Part shown: one piece after another, positions 19,600-29,275 of the stretch
Layout of the letters: every line of letters begins with the position of its first letter
Position numbering within the stretch: position 1 is the first letter of the stretch
From: Salegentibacter sp.
Lineage (GTDB): Bacteria > Bacteroidota > Bacteroidia > Flavobacteriales > Flavobacteriaceae
Reading direction: 5' to 3'
Assembly (NCBI GenBank): GCA_024635795.1
Contig: JAGXIH010000008.1
Span: 1-64,000 of the forward strand
Length of the DNA stretch: 64,000 nt
Position numbers and translations under genes: made by a program
The notes under the pieces: model-generated
Told to the model about the DNA's origin: nothing
The model's database searches: none
What the model saw: the letters and a program-made list of their open reading frames with translations, nothing else

Positions 19600-19643
19600 T
19601 TATTAAAATTAGAAAACTCCCTGCCTCTTTAAAAATTCAAGCC

Positions 19644-20348
19644 CTAGTTTGGCAGTTTTTGGGTGATTTCATCTATAATATCCTCCACCCAGTAGCGATA
19701 CATCGTACCACTGGGATGAAGTTCATCCTCTACTAGCAGCCCGGGATCACGGGCGGCTTCCCGGGAAATGGGGGTGATATTATAAAAATCAACGTTATAT
19801 TCTTCGGCAACTCTTCTGAAGACCTCGTTGAATTCAGCGATTTCGGCCGAGATCTCTTCAGAGTTCTCCCCGGCGAAAGGGGTTACTCCATAATCTGGAA
19901 TACTTAGGGCAAAGACTCCGTGCTCACGGGTTTTTGAATAATTAAGGGCCATTCTGAAAACTTCCCGCAGGTCTTCTTCATATTCCCTTAGGGTTTTTCC
20001 CTGGTATTGGTCATTCACTCCTATAAGAATAGAAACCAGATCGAACTTGCGGGTGTAATTCAATTCCTTTTCTATCGCTTTAAAAAGGTTCCTGCTGGTC
20101 CAGCCTGTTTGAGCGATGATCTTTGGAGGCGCAACCTTATAACCCCTGTCACGTAAATTGGCTACCAGCTGAACCGGCCAGCGCTCTTCTTCATCTACAC
20201 CTTCACCTATGGTATAAGAATCTCCCAGGGCTAAATAACTGTAATTCATCTCATACTCACGATTCACATCTTCCTGCACTGTTTCGACAAGACTTCCACA
20301 GCTGGCAGTAAATACAGCAACTATCAGAATTAGTAGTATTTTTTTCAT
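19644..20348 (-). CDS. SGNH/GDSL hydrolase lipoprotein
   Basis: A 234-residue esterase- or lipase-like protein anchored as a lipoprotein (MKKILLILIVAVFTASCGS, Cys17). The SGNH blocks are in order: block I LALGDSYTIGEG with the nucleophilic Ser, block II QTGWTS, block III ILIGVNDQYQG with Asn, and block V EDELHPSG with Asp and His. The substrate is unknown; acyl or acetyl ester removal in the envelope is plausible. It is divergent from the secreted protein gene at 20407. Confidence 0.88.
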   Translation of the reverse strand: MKKILLILIVAVFTASCGSLVETVQEDVNREYEMNYSYLALGDSYTIGEGVDEEERWPVQLVANLRDRGYKVAPPKIIAQTGWTSRNLFKAIEKELNYTRKFDLVSILIGVNDQYQGKTLREYEEDLREVFRMALNYSKTREHGVFALSIPDYGVTPFAGENSEEISAEIAEFNEVFRRVAEEYNVDFYNITPISREAARDPGLLVEDELHPSGTMYRYWVEDIIDEITQKLPN

Positions 20349-20406
20349 CTAAAATTATTTTAAGCCTGAAAATACTGTATTTTGCAATAACCCAAAACTT
20401 TTAGGT

Positions 20407-20973
20407 ATGCAAAAGATCTGCTTCTCCTTATTTTTATTTCTAGGCTTTTCTTTCATTTATGCTCAGCAAAGTCCGGCAGAAAAATTCTGGACACAGTTAC
20501 AAGGGCACTGCGGGGAAGCCTACCAGGGAATAATAACCAGTGAAAATCCCGGGGAGGATTTCGCAGGAAAAAAACTCATCATGCACGTAAGGTCCTGCGA
20601 TGAAAACAGTATCAAAATACCTTTTTTTGTTGGAGACAATAAATCCCGAACCTGGGTACTTACCTTTAAAGACAACAAGATAAAACTAAAACACGACCAC
20701 CGTCACCCTGATGGTTCAGAAGACAAGATCACACAGTATGGTGGATTAGCCACAAATACCGGACTATCTTATCTACAGGTCTTTCCTGCCGATGCGGAAA
20801 CCGCAGAATTGCTTCCGGCCGCAGCCACCAATGTTTGGTCAATTGGTCTCGATGAAGACAGTTTTACCTATAGCCTAAAACGTATAGTATCGAATACCGA
20901 TTTCTCTGTTGAATTCGATTTAAGTCAACCCGTGGAAAATCCCGGGGCACCCTGGGGATGGGAGGAAAATTAA
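20407..20973 (+). CDS. Secreted protein of unknown function
   Basis: A 188-residue protein with a signal peptide ending around IYAQ (residue 19). I do not recognise a named family with certainty. The mature part has two Cys residues (GHCGEAY, VRSCDEN) that could form a disulfide, a conserved-looking WVLTF strand, a basic HDHRHPDGSED stretch and a tail ending PWGWEEN. It reads as a small beta-rich periplasmic or outer-membrane-associated protein. It is divergent from the SGNH lipoprotein with a 58-bp gap. Confidence 0.75.
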   Translation: MQKICFSLFLFLGFSFIYAQQSPAEKFWTQLQGHCGEAYQGIITSENPGEDFAGKKLIMHVRSCDENSIKIPFFVGDNKSRTWVLTFKDNKIKLKHDHRHPDGSEDKITQYGGLATNTGLSYLQVFPADAETAELLPAAATNVWSIGLDEDSFTYSLKRIVSNTDFSVEFDLSQPVENPGAPWGWEEN

Positions 20974-21136
20974 AAGAATTGCTTGAAAACAGTGATCAAA
21001 ATATAAAACCCCAAACCGTTTTAGAAGAAATCAGGATAAAAATAAATCTCCACGGCACCCAGCAGATTTCATCGACGTGTTAATGAATCCTTAGGGTAGC
21101 GTGCTTTTTCATTTTCTTCAGAAAAGATCCTGAAAA

Positions 21137-22117
21137 TTATTCCAGGTATCCCATCTTTTTCATCCACTCGTCATTGTACATTTTTCCCACATACCTGCTG
21201 CCGTGATCGTGAAATAAAACCACCACCACATCATCTTTAGTGAAATGCTCCTTTAGCTGAAGCAGTCCTTTTGCCGCTGCCCCGGCCGAATTCCCGAGGA
21301 AGAAACCTTCTTCTTTGGCAAGCTTCCTGGTATATATCGCCGCATCTTTATCGGTTACCTTGGTAAATCCGTCTATCACGCTAAAATCTACATTCTTCGG
21401 CAGGATATCTTCTCCAATTCCTTCAGTGACATAAGGATAGATCTCATTCTTATCAAAGATTCCCGTTTCGTGATATTTTTTGAAAACCGAGCCATAGGTA
21501 TCGATTCCCCAAACTTTGATATTAGGATTCTTTTCTTTCAGATATCTTCCAACTCCTGAAATCGTACCGCCCGTTCCAACACCAACCACAAAATGGGTAA
21601 CCTTTCCGTCGGTTTGACGCCATATCTCAGGACCTGTGGTCTCATAATGAGCTTGGGTATTGCCCAGATTATCGTATTGATTCACATACCACGAATTAGG
21701 CGTTTCCTCAGCCAATCTTTTAGAAGTCGAATAATAAGACCTGGGATCCTCAGGTGCAACATCGTTAGGGCAAACAATTACTTCACTACCAACGGCCTTA
21801 AGTATATCTATCTTTTCTTTGCTTTGTTTATCTGAAATCACACAAACCATCTTGTAGCCTTTAACGATAGCCGCAAGGGCAAGACCCATTCCAGTATTTC
21901 CCGAGGTGCCTTCAATTATGGTTCCTCCCGGTTTAAGTTTCCCGGATTTTTCAGCCTCTTCAATCATTTTTACGGCCATTCTGTCCTTAACAGAATTACC
22001 GGGATTAAAAGTCTCGTATTTGGCCAGAACCAGGGCATCTATATCTTTTGTGATCTTATTCATTTTCACCAATGGGGTGTTCCCAATGGTTCCTAAAATA
22101 TTTTCTGCGTACTCCAT
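21137..22117 (-). CDS. PLP-dependent cysteine synthase family protein
   Basis: An enzyme of the cysteine synthase/cystathionine beta-synthase fold, 326 residues. Visible motifs are the start signature TIGNTPLVKM, the PLP lysine in NPGNSVKDRM, the substrate loop EGTSGNTGMG, and the PLP-phosphate glycine loop VGVGTGGTISGVGRYL. It has no C-terminal CBS domains. It could be O-acetylserine sulfhydrylase (CysK/CysM) or cystathionine beta-synthase; the length and lack of other cys genes leave this open. It is 60 bp downstream of the permease gene on the same strand. Confidence 0.85.
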   Translation of the reverse strand: MEYAENILGTIGNTPLVKMNKITKDIDALVLAKYETFNPGNSVKDRMAVKMIEEAEKSGKLKPGGTIIEGTSGNTGMGLALAAIVKGYKMVCVISDKQSKEKIDILKAVGSEVIVCPNDVAPEDPRSYYSTSKRLAEETPNSWYVNQYDNLGNTQAHYETTGPEIWRQTDGKVTHFVVGVGTGGTISGVGRYLKEKNPNIKVWGIDTYGSVFKKYHETGIFDKNEIYPYVTEGIGEDILPKNVDFSVIDGFTKVTDKDAAIYTRKLAKEEGFFLGNSAGAAAKGLLQLKEHFTKDDVVVVLFHDHGSRYVGKMYNDEWMKKMGYLE

Positions 22118-22177
22118 AAATAGTTTTACAAATTATAAATCACCATACTAGTCGAAATAACTCTTATGGCTTTCATC

Positions 22178-23410
22178 TTATTCAAATTTAATAGCTTTTG
22201 CCGGAGATATTTTTGAAATGATCACCGATGGGATCAATAACATTAGCATACATAATATTAGCGTGCCGATATTTACAGCAAGAATATAATCCCAGTTTAT
22301 ATACACCGGAACTTCGGTTACATAATAAGTATCCGGATTCAATGGAAATAATTTAAAATATTTCTGAATTAACAACAAACCTATTCCTATAAGATTACCC
22401 CAGAACAATCCCAGCAGGATCAGATAGCCTGCATTATATAAAAATATCTTTCTTATGCTCCAGTCCCCGCTTCCCAAAGCCTTCAGGATGCCTATCATCT
22501 GGGTGCGTTCCAGAATTAGAACCAGCAAGGCGGTGATCATATTTATTCCCGCCACCAGGATCATTATCCCGATGATAAGTGCAATATTGAAATCAAACAG
22601 CTCCAGCCATTCGAAAATGGAATAATATTTCTGATTGATGGTTTGCGCATCAAGAAACGAACCGGTATTCTCATAGACCTCCTGACCTTTTTGATCCAAC
22701 TCCCCAAAATCGCTTATAAAAACCTCAAAGTTTCCTACTTCATCCTCTTCCCAGCGATTGATACGCTGAATATGCCGGATATCTGCAAGCATATACAACT
22801 CATCGAATTCCTGGAAGCCCGAATTGTAAATTCCGGTGATTACAAAAGCCCTTAGCAGCGGCCGGTCACTTTCCTCCCTTAAAAAATAAGTGGGCGCCTT
22901 ATCCCCTACTTTTAGTCCTAACCTATTGGAGAGATAAGCCGAGATCATCACCTCATCGTTGAGCGGCCCTGTGAATTCAGGAATTTCCCCTGCTGTTATA
23001 AATTCCTCAAAATATTCCCACTTATAATCCTCTCCCAAACCTTTCACTAAAACCCCTTCGAAATCTGTTTCGGTTCTGATTATCCCGGCTTTTGTGGCCA
23101 CAGCCTGAACATGCTCAATTCCGTCTACACTGGTAAATTCGGGATAAAAATCCTGCTCCCTGGAAATGGGAGCGAGGGAAACCTGTGAACTGTTATTATC
23201 GTAACTGGAAATACTAATATGCCCGTTAAAAGCGGCGATCTTATCCCTTATCTTCTCCTGCAGTCCCAAACCGGTAGCGAAGGAAACCAACATCATAACA
23301 ACCCCAATAGCAATGGCGGCTATCGCAATTTTTATTATTGGGGCAGAAATACTACTTTTATGGCCTTTGGCGCCAATGAGGCGTTTTACTACGAAAAATT
23401 CGAAATTCAA
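22178..23410 (-). CDS. FtsX-like ABC transporter permease (LolE/MacB type)
   Basis: A 410-residue inner-membrane permease with one N-terminal helix (IKIAIAAIAIGVVMMLVSFA), a large periplasmic domain at about residues 50-270, and three C-terminal helices (IALIIGIMILVAGINMITAL, YLILLGLFWGNLIGIGLLLI, ILAVNIGTLILCMLMLLIPS). This is the LolC/E topology. It likely acts in lipoprotein release or export together with an ATPase not present next to it. Its start lies only 9 bp from the divergent namZ start, so each promoter must lie inside the other gene. Confidence 0.88.
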   Translation of the reverse strand: MNFEFFVVKRLIGAKGHKSSISAPIIKIAIAAIAIGVVMMLVSFATGLGLQEKIRDKIAAFNGHISISSYDNNSSQVSLAPISREQDFYPEFTSVDGIEHVQAVATKAGIIRTETDFEGVLVKGLGEDYKWEYFEEFITAGEIPEFTGPLNDEVMISAYLSNRLGLKVGDKAPTYFLREESDRPLLRAFVITGIYNSGFQEFDELYMLADIRHIQRINRWEEDEVGNFEVFISDFGELDQKGQEVYENTGSFLDAQTINQKYYSIFEWLELFDFNIALIIGIMILVAGINMITALLVLILERTQMIGILKALGSGDWSIRKIFLYNAGYLILLGLFWGNLIGIGLLLIQKYFKLFPLNPDTYYVTEVPVYINWDYILAVNIGTLILCMLMLLIPSVIISKISPAKAIKFE

Positions 23411-23419
23411 ATTATCAGG

Positions 23420-24649
23420 ATGATTAAAAGGTTATTCAAAAGTACATTTTTATTCGCTTTTATCGGACTTGTTTCCTGCGGAAACACAAATTCGCAAAAA
23501 GACAAGCTTACAATTTCTGAAGAACAGAACCCGGCTGAATTGACTTCAGAAGACATAATTGTAGGCGCCAACCGCACCGAAACTTACCTTCCCCTTCTGA
23601 AAGGAAAAAATGTTGGACTGGTGGGCAACCAGAGTTCCCGTATCGATAAAGAAACCGGTTATACGCATCTTGTAGACTCCCTGCTTTCACTGGATGTTAA
23701 TCTAAAAAAAGTATTCGCACCTGAACACGGTTTTCGCGGCACGGCTGATGCCGGCGAAGCCATTGAAGATGGAAAAGATGCCGAAACCGGCCTACCGGTG
23801 ATCTCGCTTTACGGCGACAACAAAAAACCAAAACCCGAACAACTGGAAGGTCTCGATGTGCTCATCTTCGACCTTCAGGACGTGGGAGCGCGGTTCTACA
23901 CTTATATCTCTTCCCTGCATTATGTTATGGAAGCCTGCGCCGAAAATGATATTCAACTCATCGTTTTTGATCGTCCAAATCCAAATGGACATTATATAGA
24001 CGGGCCTATCCTGGAAATAGAAAACAAAAGTTTTGTGGGAATGCATCCCATCCCAACCGTCCACGGACTCACAATGGGAGAATATGCAAAAATGATTAAT
24101 GGGGAAAAATGGTTGAAAGATGGAATCCAATGTCAGCTGGAAGTAATCGAAATGAAAAATTATAACCATTCACTCACCTATGAACTCCCGGTAAAACCAT
24201 CGCCCAATCTTCCCAATGCGCAGTCTATAAATCTTTATCCCAGTCTCTGCTTTTTTGAAGGTACCAACGTTAATGCCGGGCGTGGCACCGATAAACAATT
24301 CCAGGTTTTTGGATCGCCTTATTTGGACAAAACCTATTTTGATTATAGCTACACTCCGGAAAGTAAAGATGGGGCCAAAAATCCAAAACATCTTGGCAAA
24401 ATCTGTTTTGGCCGTGATCTAAGTGAACACGAAGCACTGGATAAAATTAATCTGGAATGGCTTATAGAAGCCTACGAGAATACTGAAAATAAAGAAAAAT
24501 TCTTCAATGGGTTCTTCACTAAACTTGCGGGTACCACTAAACTTCAACAGCAAATAGAAGAAGGGCTTAACGCTGAGGAAATTCGTGAAAGCTGGAAACA
24601 GGGATTAGCAGAATTTTCTGAAAAACGTGAAAAATATTTATTATATTAA
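23420..24649 (+). CDS. namZ: Exo-beta-N-acetylmuramidase NamZ (DUF1343) lipoprotein
   Basis: NamZ-type glycosidases remove terminal N-acetylmuramic acid from peptidoglycan fragments, as shown for Tannerella. The protein has about 409 residues from ATG at 23420; the longer frame overlaps the divergent permease gene. The signal peptide has a lipobox (FAFIGLVSCG). The family core is clear: GLVGNQSSRIDKETGYTH, APEHGFRGTADAGE, FDLQDVGARFYTYISSLHYV, FDRPNPNGHYIDGP and EGTNVNAGRGTDKQFQ. It would act in the periplasm in cell-wall recycling. Confidence 0.9.
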   Translation: MIKRLFKSTFLFAFIGLVSCGNTNSQKDKLTISEEQNPAELTSEDIIVGANRTETYLPLLKGKNVGLVGNQSSRIDKETGYTHLVDSLLSLDVNLKKVFAPEHGFRGTADAGEAIEDGKDAETGLPVISLYGDNKKPKPEQLEGLDVLIFDLQDVGARFYTYISSLHYVMEACAENDIQLIVFDRPNPNGHYIDGPILEIENKSFVGMHPIPTVHGLTMGEYAKMINGEKWLKDGIQCQLEVIEMKNYNHSLTYELPVKPSPNLPNAQSINLYPSLCFFEGTNVNAGRGTDKQFQVFGSPYLDKTYFDYSYTPESKDGAKNPKHLGKICFGRDLSEHEALDKINLEWLIEAYENTENKEKFFNGFFTKLAGTTKLQQQIEEGLNAEEIRESWKQGLAEFSEKREKYLLY

Positions 24650-24666
24650 AGGATAAATAATCCCTT

Positions 24667-24912
24667 ATGATCGAGTTAGAAACTTCCGGCTTTTGGCTTT
24701 CAGCTTTTATGGTAGCGCTGCTGGTGCTACCGGTGCTGGCTTTTGCCAGTTTGCTAAAGCAAAATTTTAAGGGGCGGCATCGCTTGATCTGGGTTTTGAT
24801 AATAATTTTCCTGCCATTTTTCGGACCGATATTGTATTTCATAATTATAAAAAATTACAAAAAATTTAATCTCATAAAAAGAAAGGTGAAACAGTACAGG
24901 CAGCGGTCTTAG
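24667..24912 (+). CDS. Small membrane protein with PLDc_N-like domain
   Basis: An 81-residue protein with two membrane helices (FWLSAFMVALLVLPVLAFAS and LIWVLIIIFLPFFGPILYFI) separated by a short basic loop and ending in a basic tail. This matches the N-terminal membrane domain found before cardiolipin synthases, here standing alone. Function unknown. It follows namZ by 17 bp on the same strand, and its last 4 bases overlap the 3' end of the convergent YkgJ-type gene. Confidence 0.75.
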   Translation: MIELETSGFWLSAFMVALLVLPVLAFASLLKQNFKGRHRLIWVLIIIFLPFFGPILYFIIIKNYKKFNLIKRKVKQYRQRS

Positions 24913-25403
24913 GTTTTGATCCTCCTCTTCATCTCCTCTACAATATTATATGCCGCCGGACAAATTGCGGTATTTTTTATGGTAAGATTAGATATCTTAT
25001 GGAAATCCTTCCTGTCGGTATGCGGGAATTCCCTGCAGGCTTTTGGCCGCACCTCGTAAATGAGACAATAATTATCCGGAGCCAAAAAAGTACAGGGCAC
25101 CTGCTGTAACACATAATCATTATCCTCATCAATACGAAGATATTGCTTGATGAACTGCTGCGGTTTGAGTTTAAGATGCTTGCTTATTCTCTCGATATCT
25201 TTATTGGTAAAAAGAGGGCCGGTAGTTTTACAGCAATTGGCACATTCCAGGCAACTGGTTCGGGAAAATTCTTCCTCATGAAGCTCCTGCATCTGGCGAT
25301 CGAGGTCCTTGGGTGGTTTTTTCCGAAGCCGGGAAAAGAACTTCTTATTTTCCTTATTCTTATCTTTGGCCCGCTCGGGGAGATTATTTAGATTTTCCTC
25401 CAT
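24909..25403 (-). CDS. YkgJ family cysteine cluster protein
   Basis: A 164-residue cytoplasmic protein. The family cysteines are visible: CLECANCCKTTGPLF at about residues 54-68, then PCTFLAPDNYCLIYEVRPKA and CREFPHTDR. This pattern is thought to bind zinc or an iron-sulfur cluster. The N-terminus is highly charged (RAKDKNKENKKFF). Function is not established. It is convergent with the small membrane protein gene and divergent from the methyltransferase gene with only 11 bp between start codons. Confidence 0.85.
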   Translation of the reverse strand: MEENLNNLPERAKDKNKENKKFFSRLRKKPPKDLDRQMQELHEEEFSRTSCLECANCCKTTGPLFTNKDIERISKHLKLKPQQFIKQYLRIDEDNDYVLQQVPCTFLAPDNYCLIYEVRPKACREFPHTDRKDFHKISNLTIKNTAICPAAYNIVEEMKRRIKT

Positions 25404-25414
25404 TTTGCAAAGAT

Positions 25415-26149
25415 ATGAATAACAACACTCCAGATAAAGATATCTTCGGAAAAGCGATCTCCGCTTTTTATCATCACAAAGACGACACCCCTATCCATGT
25501 GCATTCCCCCGATTTCGATGATGATGTAATCCCTGTCCCTTATTTATTCAGAAGTTTTTCTGAAATGCCCCCTTTGGAGCAAAAAGCACTTCAGTTATGT
25601 TCCGGGCACGTCCTTGATGTTGGCTGCGGCGCCGGGAGTCACGGACTCTATCTTCAGAATGAAAAGAAATTAAAAGTTACCGGGATAGACACTTCTGAAG
25701 GGGCCATCGGGATTGCCCGTTTGCGAGGACTAAAGGATGTCCGTAAAATCAATTTCTTTGACCTCCACAATGAAAAGTATGACACTCTTTTAATGCTAAT
25801 GAATGGCAGTGGGATTATCGGTAAGCTCGCCAACCTGGATACCTTTTTTTCCCAGGCCAGAAACCTGCTATCCCCCGGCGGAAAGATCCTTTTGGATTCC
25901 TCAGATTTAAGTTTTCTCTTTGACCGTGATGAAGATGGCGGAATCTGGGTTAATCCTGAAGATGGGTATTACGGCGAAATCCAGTTTCAGCTTAGCTATA
26001 AAAACGAAAAGGGCACATGGTTCAACTGGCTTTACATCGATTTTAATTCCCTGGAATTGGCGGCTCAGAAAAATAATTTCACCTGTAAACTTATAAAAAA
26101 AGGTGAACACTATGATTATTTAGCCGAATTAAAGCCACAAAAGCTTTAA
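25415..26149 (+). CDS. Class I SAM-dependent methyltransferase
   Basis: A 244-residue methyltransferase from ATG at 25415 (MNNNTPDKDIFGKAIS); the longer frame overlaps the divergent gene. SAM-binding motif I is VLDVGCGAGSHGLYL at about residues 66-80, with the acidic loop VTGIDTSEGAIGIAR and a motif IV-like stretch YDTLLMLMNGSGI. The C-terminal part is beta-rich (FNWLYIDFNSLEL). The substrate is unknown. Confidence 0.82.
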   Translation: MNNNTPDKDIFGKAISAFYHHKDDTPIHVHSPDFDDDVIPVPYLFRSFSEMPPLEQKALQLCSGHVLDVGCGAGSHGLYLQNEKKLKVTGIDTSEGAIGIARLRGLKDVRKINFFDLHNEKYDTLLMLMNGSGIIGKLANLDTFFSQARNLLSPGGKILLDSSDLSFLFDRDEDGGIWVNPEDGYYGEIQFQLSYKNEKGTWFNWLYIDFNSLELAAQKNNFTCKLIKKGEHYDYLAELKPQKL

Positions 26150-26184
26150 ATTTATATTTTTACCAATATTTCAAATTCTGTCAA

Positions 26185-26958
26185 ATGCTTAAAATAAATC
26201 ACTTAGCTTTATTTTTATCGCTGTTCCTGGTATTGTCTTCCTGTACAACCGATAATACTGACGATGAAAACAAGATCGATAAAACTGCCAACCTGCAGGG
26301 CCTGGGTGATTCGGCTAATGATTTGCTTAGTGACGTGCGATATACTTCCATGAATATTGAAATCGCTTATGTGACTGGTTATGCACCCTCCCAGGAAGCC
26401 ATTGCAGAATTTAAAAATTTTCTTCAGGACAGAGTATACAAACCGGATGGAATTCAAATAAACCAGCGGGCCGTGGAATCTTCAGGCAAAGCTCCTTTCG
26501 ATATTGAAGAAATCGCCGCGATAGAAAAAGATACTCGTAGCCTATATAATGTAGGAGATGAAATTGCCGTATTTATTTATTTTGCCGACGGTAGTAGCGA
26601 AAAAGACGAAGAAAATCGTTTTGTCCTGGGCTCTGCTTTTAGGAATACCTCGATGGTTATTTACGGAGAAACCATAGAAAACTTCGCCAACCGCCCAAAC
26701 GCCCCATCTAAAGCCGATATTGAAGCGGCCACCCTGAATCACGAATTCGGACATCTTTTCGGACTTGTGGACCTGGGCACTGAGCCGCAATCAGATCACA
26801 AGGATGAAGAATATGCCGGACATTGCAATATTTCGGGTTGCCTGATGCAGGCTTCAATAGAATTTGGTAGCGGAATTGTTGATGTAATTGATGGCGGAAA
26901 TATCCCCGGTCTTGATGGTCAATGCATTTTTGATCTTCAGAATAACGGAGGAAAATAA
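26185..26958 (+). CDS. Metzincin-like zinc metalloprotease lipoprotein
   Basis: A 257-residue putative lipoprotein (signal peptide with lipobox LSSCTT). The zinc-binding motif is HEFGHLFGLVD at about residues 191-201. It resembles the metzincin HExxHxxGxxH/D motif with Asp as third ligand. Cys residues and a Met-turn-like GCLMQAS follow. The N-terminal 100 residues are low in known motifs. It is probably a surface or periplasmic peptidase of the type annotated as membrane metalloprotease in Flavobacteriia. The substrate is unknown. Confidence 0.75.
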   Translation: MLKINHLALFLSLFLVLSSCTTDNTDDENKIDKTANLQGLGDSANDLLSDVRYTSMNIEIAYVTGYAPSQEAIAEFKNFLQDRVYKPDGIQINQRAVESSGKAPFDIEEIAAIEKDTRSLYNVGDEIAVFIYFADGSSEKDEENRFVLGSAFRNTSMVIYGETIENFANRPNAPSKADIEAATLNHEFGHLFGLVDLGTEPQSDHKDEEYAGHCNISGCLMQASIEFGSGIVDVIDGGNIPGLDGQCIFDLQNNGGK

Positions 26959-26972
26959 TTCACAGTTATGAG

Positions 26973-26987
26973 TCCCGATAGTCGGGA
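26973..26987. repeat. TCCCGA palindrome between convergent genes
   Basis: TCCCGA-TAG-TCGGGA lies between the convergent metalloprotease and recQ genes. It is one of several similar palindromes in the window (also about 11720 and 31588). No T-run follows, so it is not an obvious terminator. Confidence 0.45.
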
Positions 26988-27072
26988 TTAGTTGCCTGTT
27001 CTCAGTTAATTTCGCTGCAAGCTAATCCAATCACGAGTCCCGAATTACGAATTAGCCAACAACTATCGAATC

Positions 27073-29271
27073 CTAATTTGCCACCTCACTAATAAACTTA
27101 ATACGATACAATCTTAATTCTTCGTCATCATACTCCCCTTCAAATTCTTCTATTGCAGCATCTATTTTGTCTGTTTCAGCATCAATAAAATATTCGTGTA
27201 ATTCCTCCTGCTGATCTTCATCCAGGATATCATCTACCCAGTAATTGATATTGAGTTTCGTGCCACTATAGACTATGGCTTCCATCTCCTTAATAAATTC
27301 AAGCATTGTCATTCCCTTGGCTGAAGCGATATCATCAAGAGGTAATTTCCTGTCTACATTCTGAATGATATATAGTTTAAGGGCCGAGTTGGCACCGGTA
27401 GATTTCACCACCAGATCGTCTGGCCTTATAATATCATTTTCTTCCACATATCTGCCGATGAGATCAACAAACTCCTTCCCGTACTTTTTAGCCTTGCCTT
27501 CACCTACCCCATAAATATTATTAATCTCCTCCATAGTTACAGGATATTTCAAAGCCATATCCTCAAGCGAAGGGTCCTGAAAAACAACAAAAGGAGGAAC
27601 TTCCAATTTTTTTGCAACCTTCTTGCGAAGATCCTTCAGCATTTTAACAAGGGTTTTGTCAACTCCACCACCGGAAGATTGAGCATTAATAGTAACCCCT
27701 TCCGTAGTACTGTTAAAAATATGGTCTTCGGTCATCATGAAAGACTGAGGATCTTCCAGGTATTCCCGGCCTTTATCGGTGAGTTTTATCACTCCGTAGG
27801 TTTCAATATCTTTCTTGAGGAAGCCGGCAACCAACACCTGTCTTATCAGGGCCATCCAGTATTTTTCGTCACGACTTTTGCCCTTTCCAAAGAGTGGATT
27901 TTCATTGGTTTTATGCGATAAGATTACCGCATTGGATTTTCCGATCAGAGTTTTAACCACTTCCTTGGCCTTATATAGTTCTTTAGTCTCTTTTATCGTT
28001 TTCAGCAAAAGTTCCACCTCGTCTTTAGCCTCGTGTTTTTTCTTGGGATATCTTACGTTATCATCCATTGAAGCTCCGTCCCCGGTTTCGCCGTCAAATG
28101 CCTCCCCGAAATAATGGAGGATGAATTTTCGCCTGGAGATAGAAGTTTCGGCATAAGCTACTACTTCCTGTAAAAGGGCGTGCCCTATTTCCTGTTCGGC
28201 CACAGGCTTCCCGCTCATAAACTTCTCGAGCTTCTCAATATCTTTATAGGAATAGAATGCCAGGCAATGCCCTTCGCCACCATCACGGCCGGCCCTGCCG
28301 GTTTCCTGGTAATAGCTTTCTATGCTCTTGGGGATGTCGTGATGTATCACGAAACGCACATCGGGTTTATCGATTCCCATCCCGAAGGCAATGGTAGCAA
28401 CTACTACATCTATATCTTCCATCAGGAACATATCCTGATGCCTGGAGCGGGTCTTGGCATCCAGCCCGGCATGGTAAGGCACGGCTTTTATTCCATTTAC
28501 CTGAAGGGTCTGTGCCAGCTCTTCCACCTTCTTTCGACTTAAACAATAAATGATCCCCGATTTACCTTCATTCTGTTTAACAAAGCGAATAATATCGGAG
28601 TTGACATTTTTGGTCTTTGGTCTTACCTCGTAATACAGGTTTGGCCTGTTGAAACTCGCTTTAAAGGCTTTGGCGTTGGGAATACCCAGATTTTTAAGAA
28701 TATCTTCCTGCACCTTTGGCGTCGCGGTGGCCGTAAGCGCAATAATTGGAATGTTATCCCCTATTCGTTGAATAATCTGTCTAAGGTTACGGTATTCAGG
28801 TCTGAAATCATGGCCCCACTCACTAATACAGTGAGCTTCGTCTATAGCCATAAAAGATATCTTCTGCTTTTTGAGAAAATCTACATGATCTTCCTTGGTA
28901 AGGGATTCGGGAGCTACATATAATAATTTAGTCACCCCGTTGGCGATATCTTCCTTAACCTGCCTAACTTCAGTCTTATTCAGGGAGGAATTTAAAACAT
29001 GGGCGACGCCATATTCCGAGGAAATTCCGCGGATAACATCTACCTGGTTTTTCATTAAAGCGATAAGGGGCGAAACCACAATTGCCGTTCCTTCTTCAAT
29101 CAACGCAGGGAGTTGGTAACATAGGGACTTTCCTCCTCCGGTAGGCATTACCACAAAGGTATTATTTCCTTTCACAATACTGGTAATCACCTCTTCCTGA
29201 AGCCCTTTGAACTGGCTGAATCCAAAGTACTTCTTTAGCTCTTGGTGTAAATCAATTTCCTTCAAACTCAT
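27073..29271 (-). CDS. recQ: ATP-dependent DNA helicase RecQ
   Basis: A 3'-5' DNA helicase for recombination and replication repair, 732 residues, longer than E. coli RecQ but normal for Bacteroidota. Helicase motifs are in order: FKGLQEEVI, motif I MPTGGGKSLCYQLPA, motif II AIDEAHCISEWGHDFRPEY, motif III ALTATATPKV, the motif V-VI region VVATIAFGMGIDKPDVRF and QETGRAGRDG. An HRDC domain follows at about residues 520-620 (KYPVTMEEINNIYGVGEGKA), then an acidic tail. The usual zinc-binding cysteines of the RecQ-C region are not evident. It is divergent from kdsD. Confidence 0.95.
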   Translation of the reverse strand: MSLKEIDLHQELKKYFGFSQFKGLQEEVITSIVKGNNTFVVMPTGGGKSLCYQLPALIEEGTAIVVSPLIALMKNQVDVIRGISSEYGVAHVLNSSLNKTEVRQVKEDIANGVTKLLYVAPESLTKEDHVDFLKKQKISFMAIDEAHCISEWGHDFRPEYRNLRQIIQRIGDNIPIIALTATATPKVQEDILKNLGIPNAKAFKASFNRPNLYYEVRPKTKNVNSDIIRFVKQNEGKSGIIYCLSRKKVEELAQTLQVNGIKAVPYHAGLDAKTRSRHQDMFLMEDIDVVVATIAFGMGIDKPDVRFVIHHDIPKSIESYYQETGRAGRDGGEGHCLAFYSYKDIEKLEKFMSGKPVAEQEIGHALLQEVVAYAETSISRRKFILHYFGEAFDGETGDGASMDDNVRYPKKKHEAKDEVELLLKTIKETKELYKAKEVVKTLIGKSNAVILSHKTNENPLFGKGKSRDEKYWMALIRQVLVAGFLKKDIETYGVIKLTDKGREYLEDPQSFMMTEDHIFNSTTEGVTINAQSSGGGVDKTLVKMLKDLRKKVAKKLEVPPFVVFQDPSLEDMALKYPVTMEEINNIYGVGEGKAKKYGKEFVDLIGRYVEENDIIRPDDLVVKSTGANSALKLYIIQNVDRKLPLDDIASAKGMTMLEFIKEMEAIVYSGTKLNINYWVDDILDEDQQEELHEYFIDAETDKIDAAIEEFEGEYDDEELRLYRIKFISEVAN

Positions 29272-29275
29272 TCAA

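Noticed and set aside
24567-24842. A minus-strand frame across the end of namZ and the small membrane gene
   Set aside because: Antisense to two supported plus-strand genes, with no motif.
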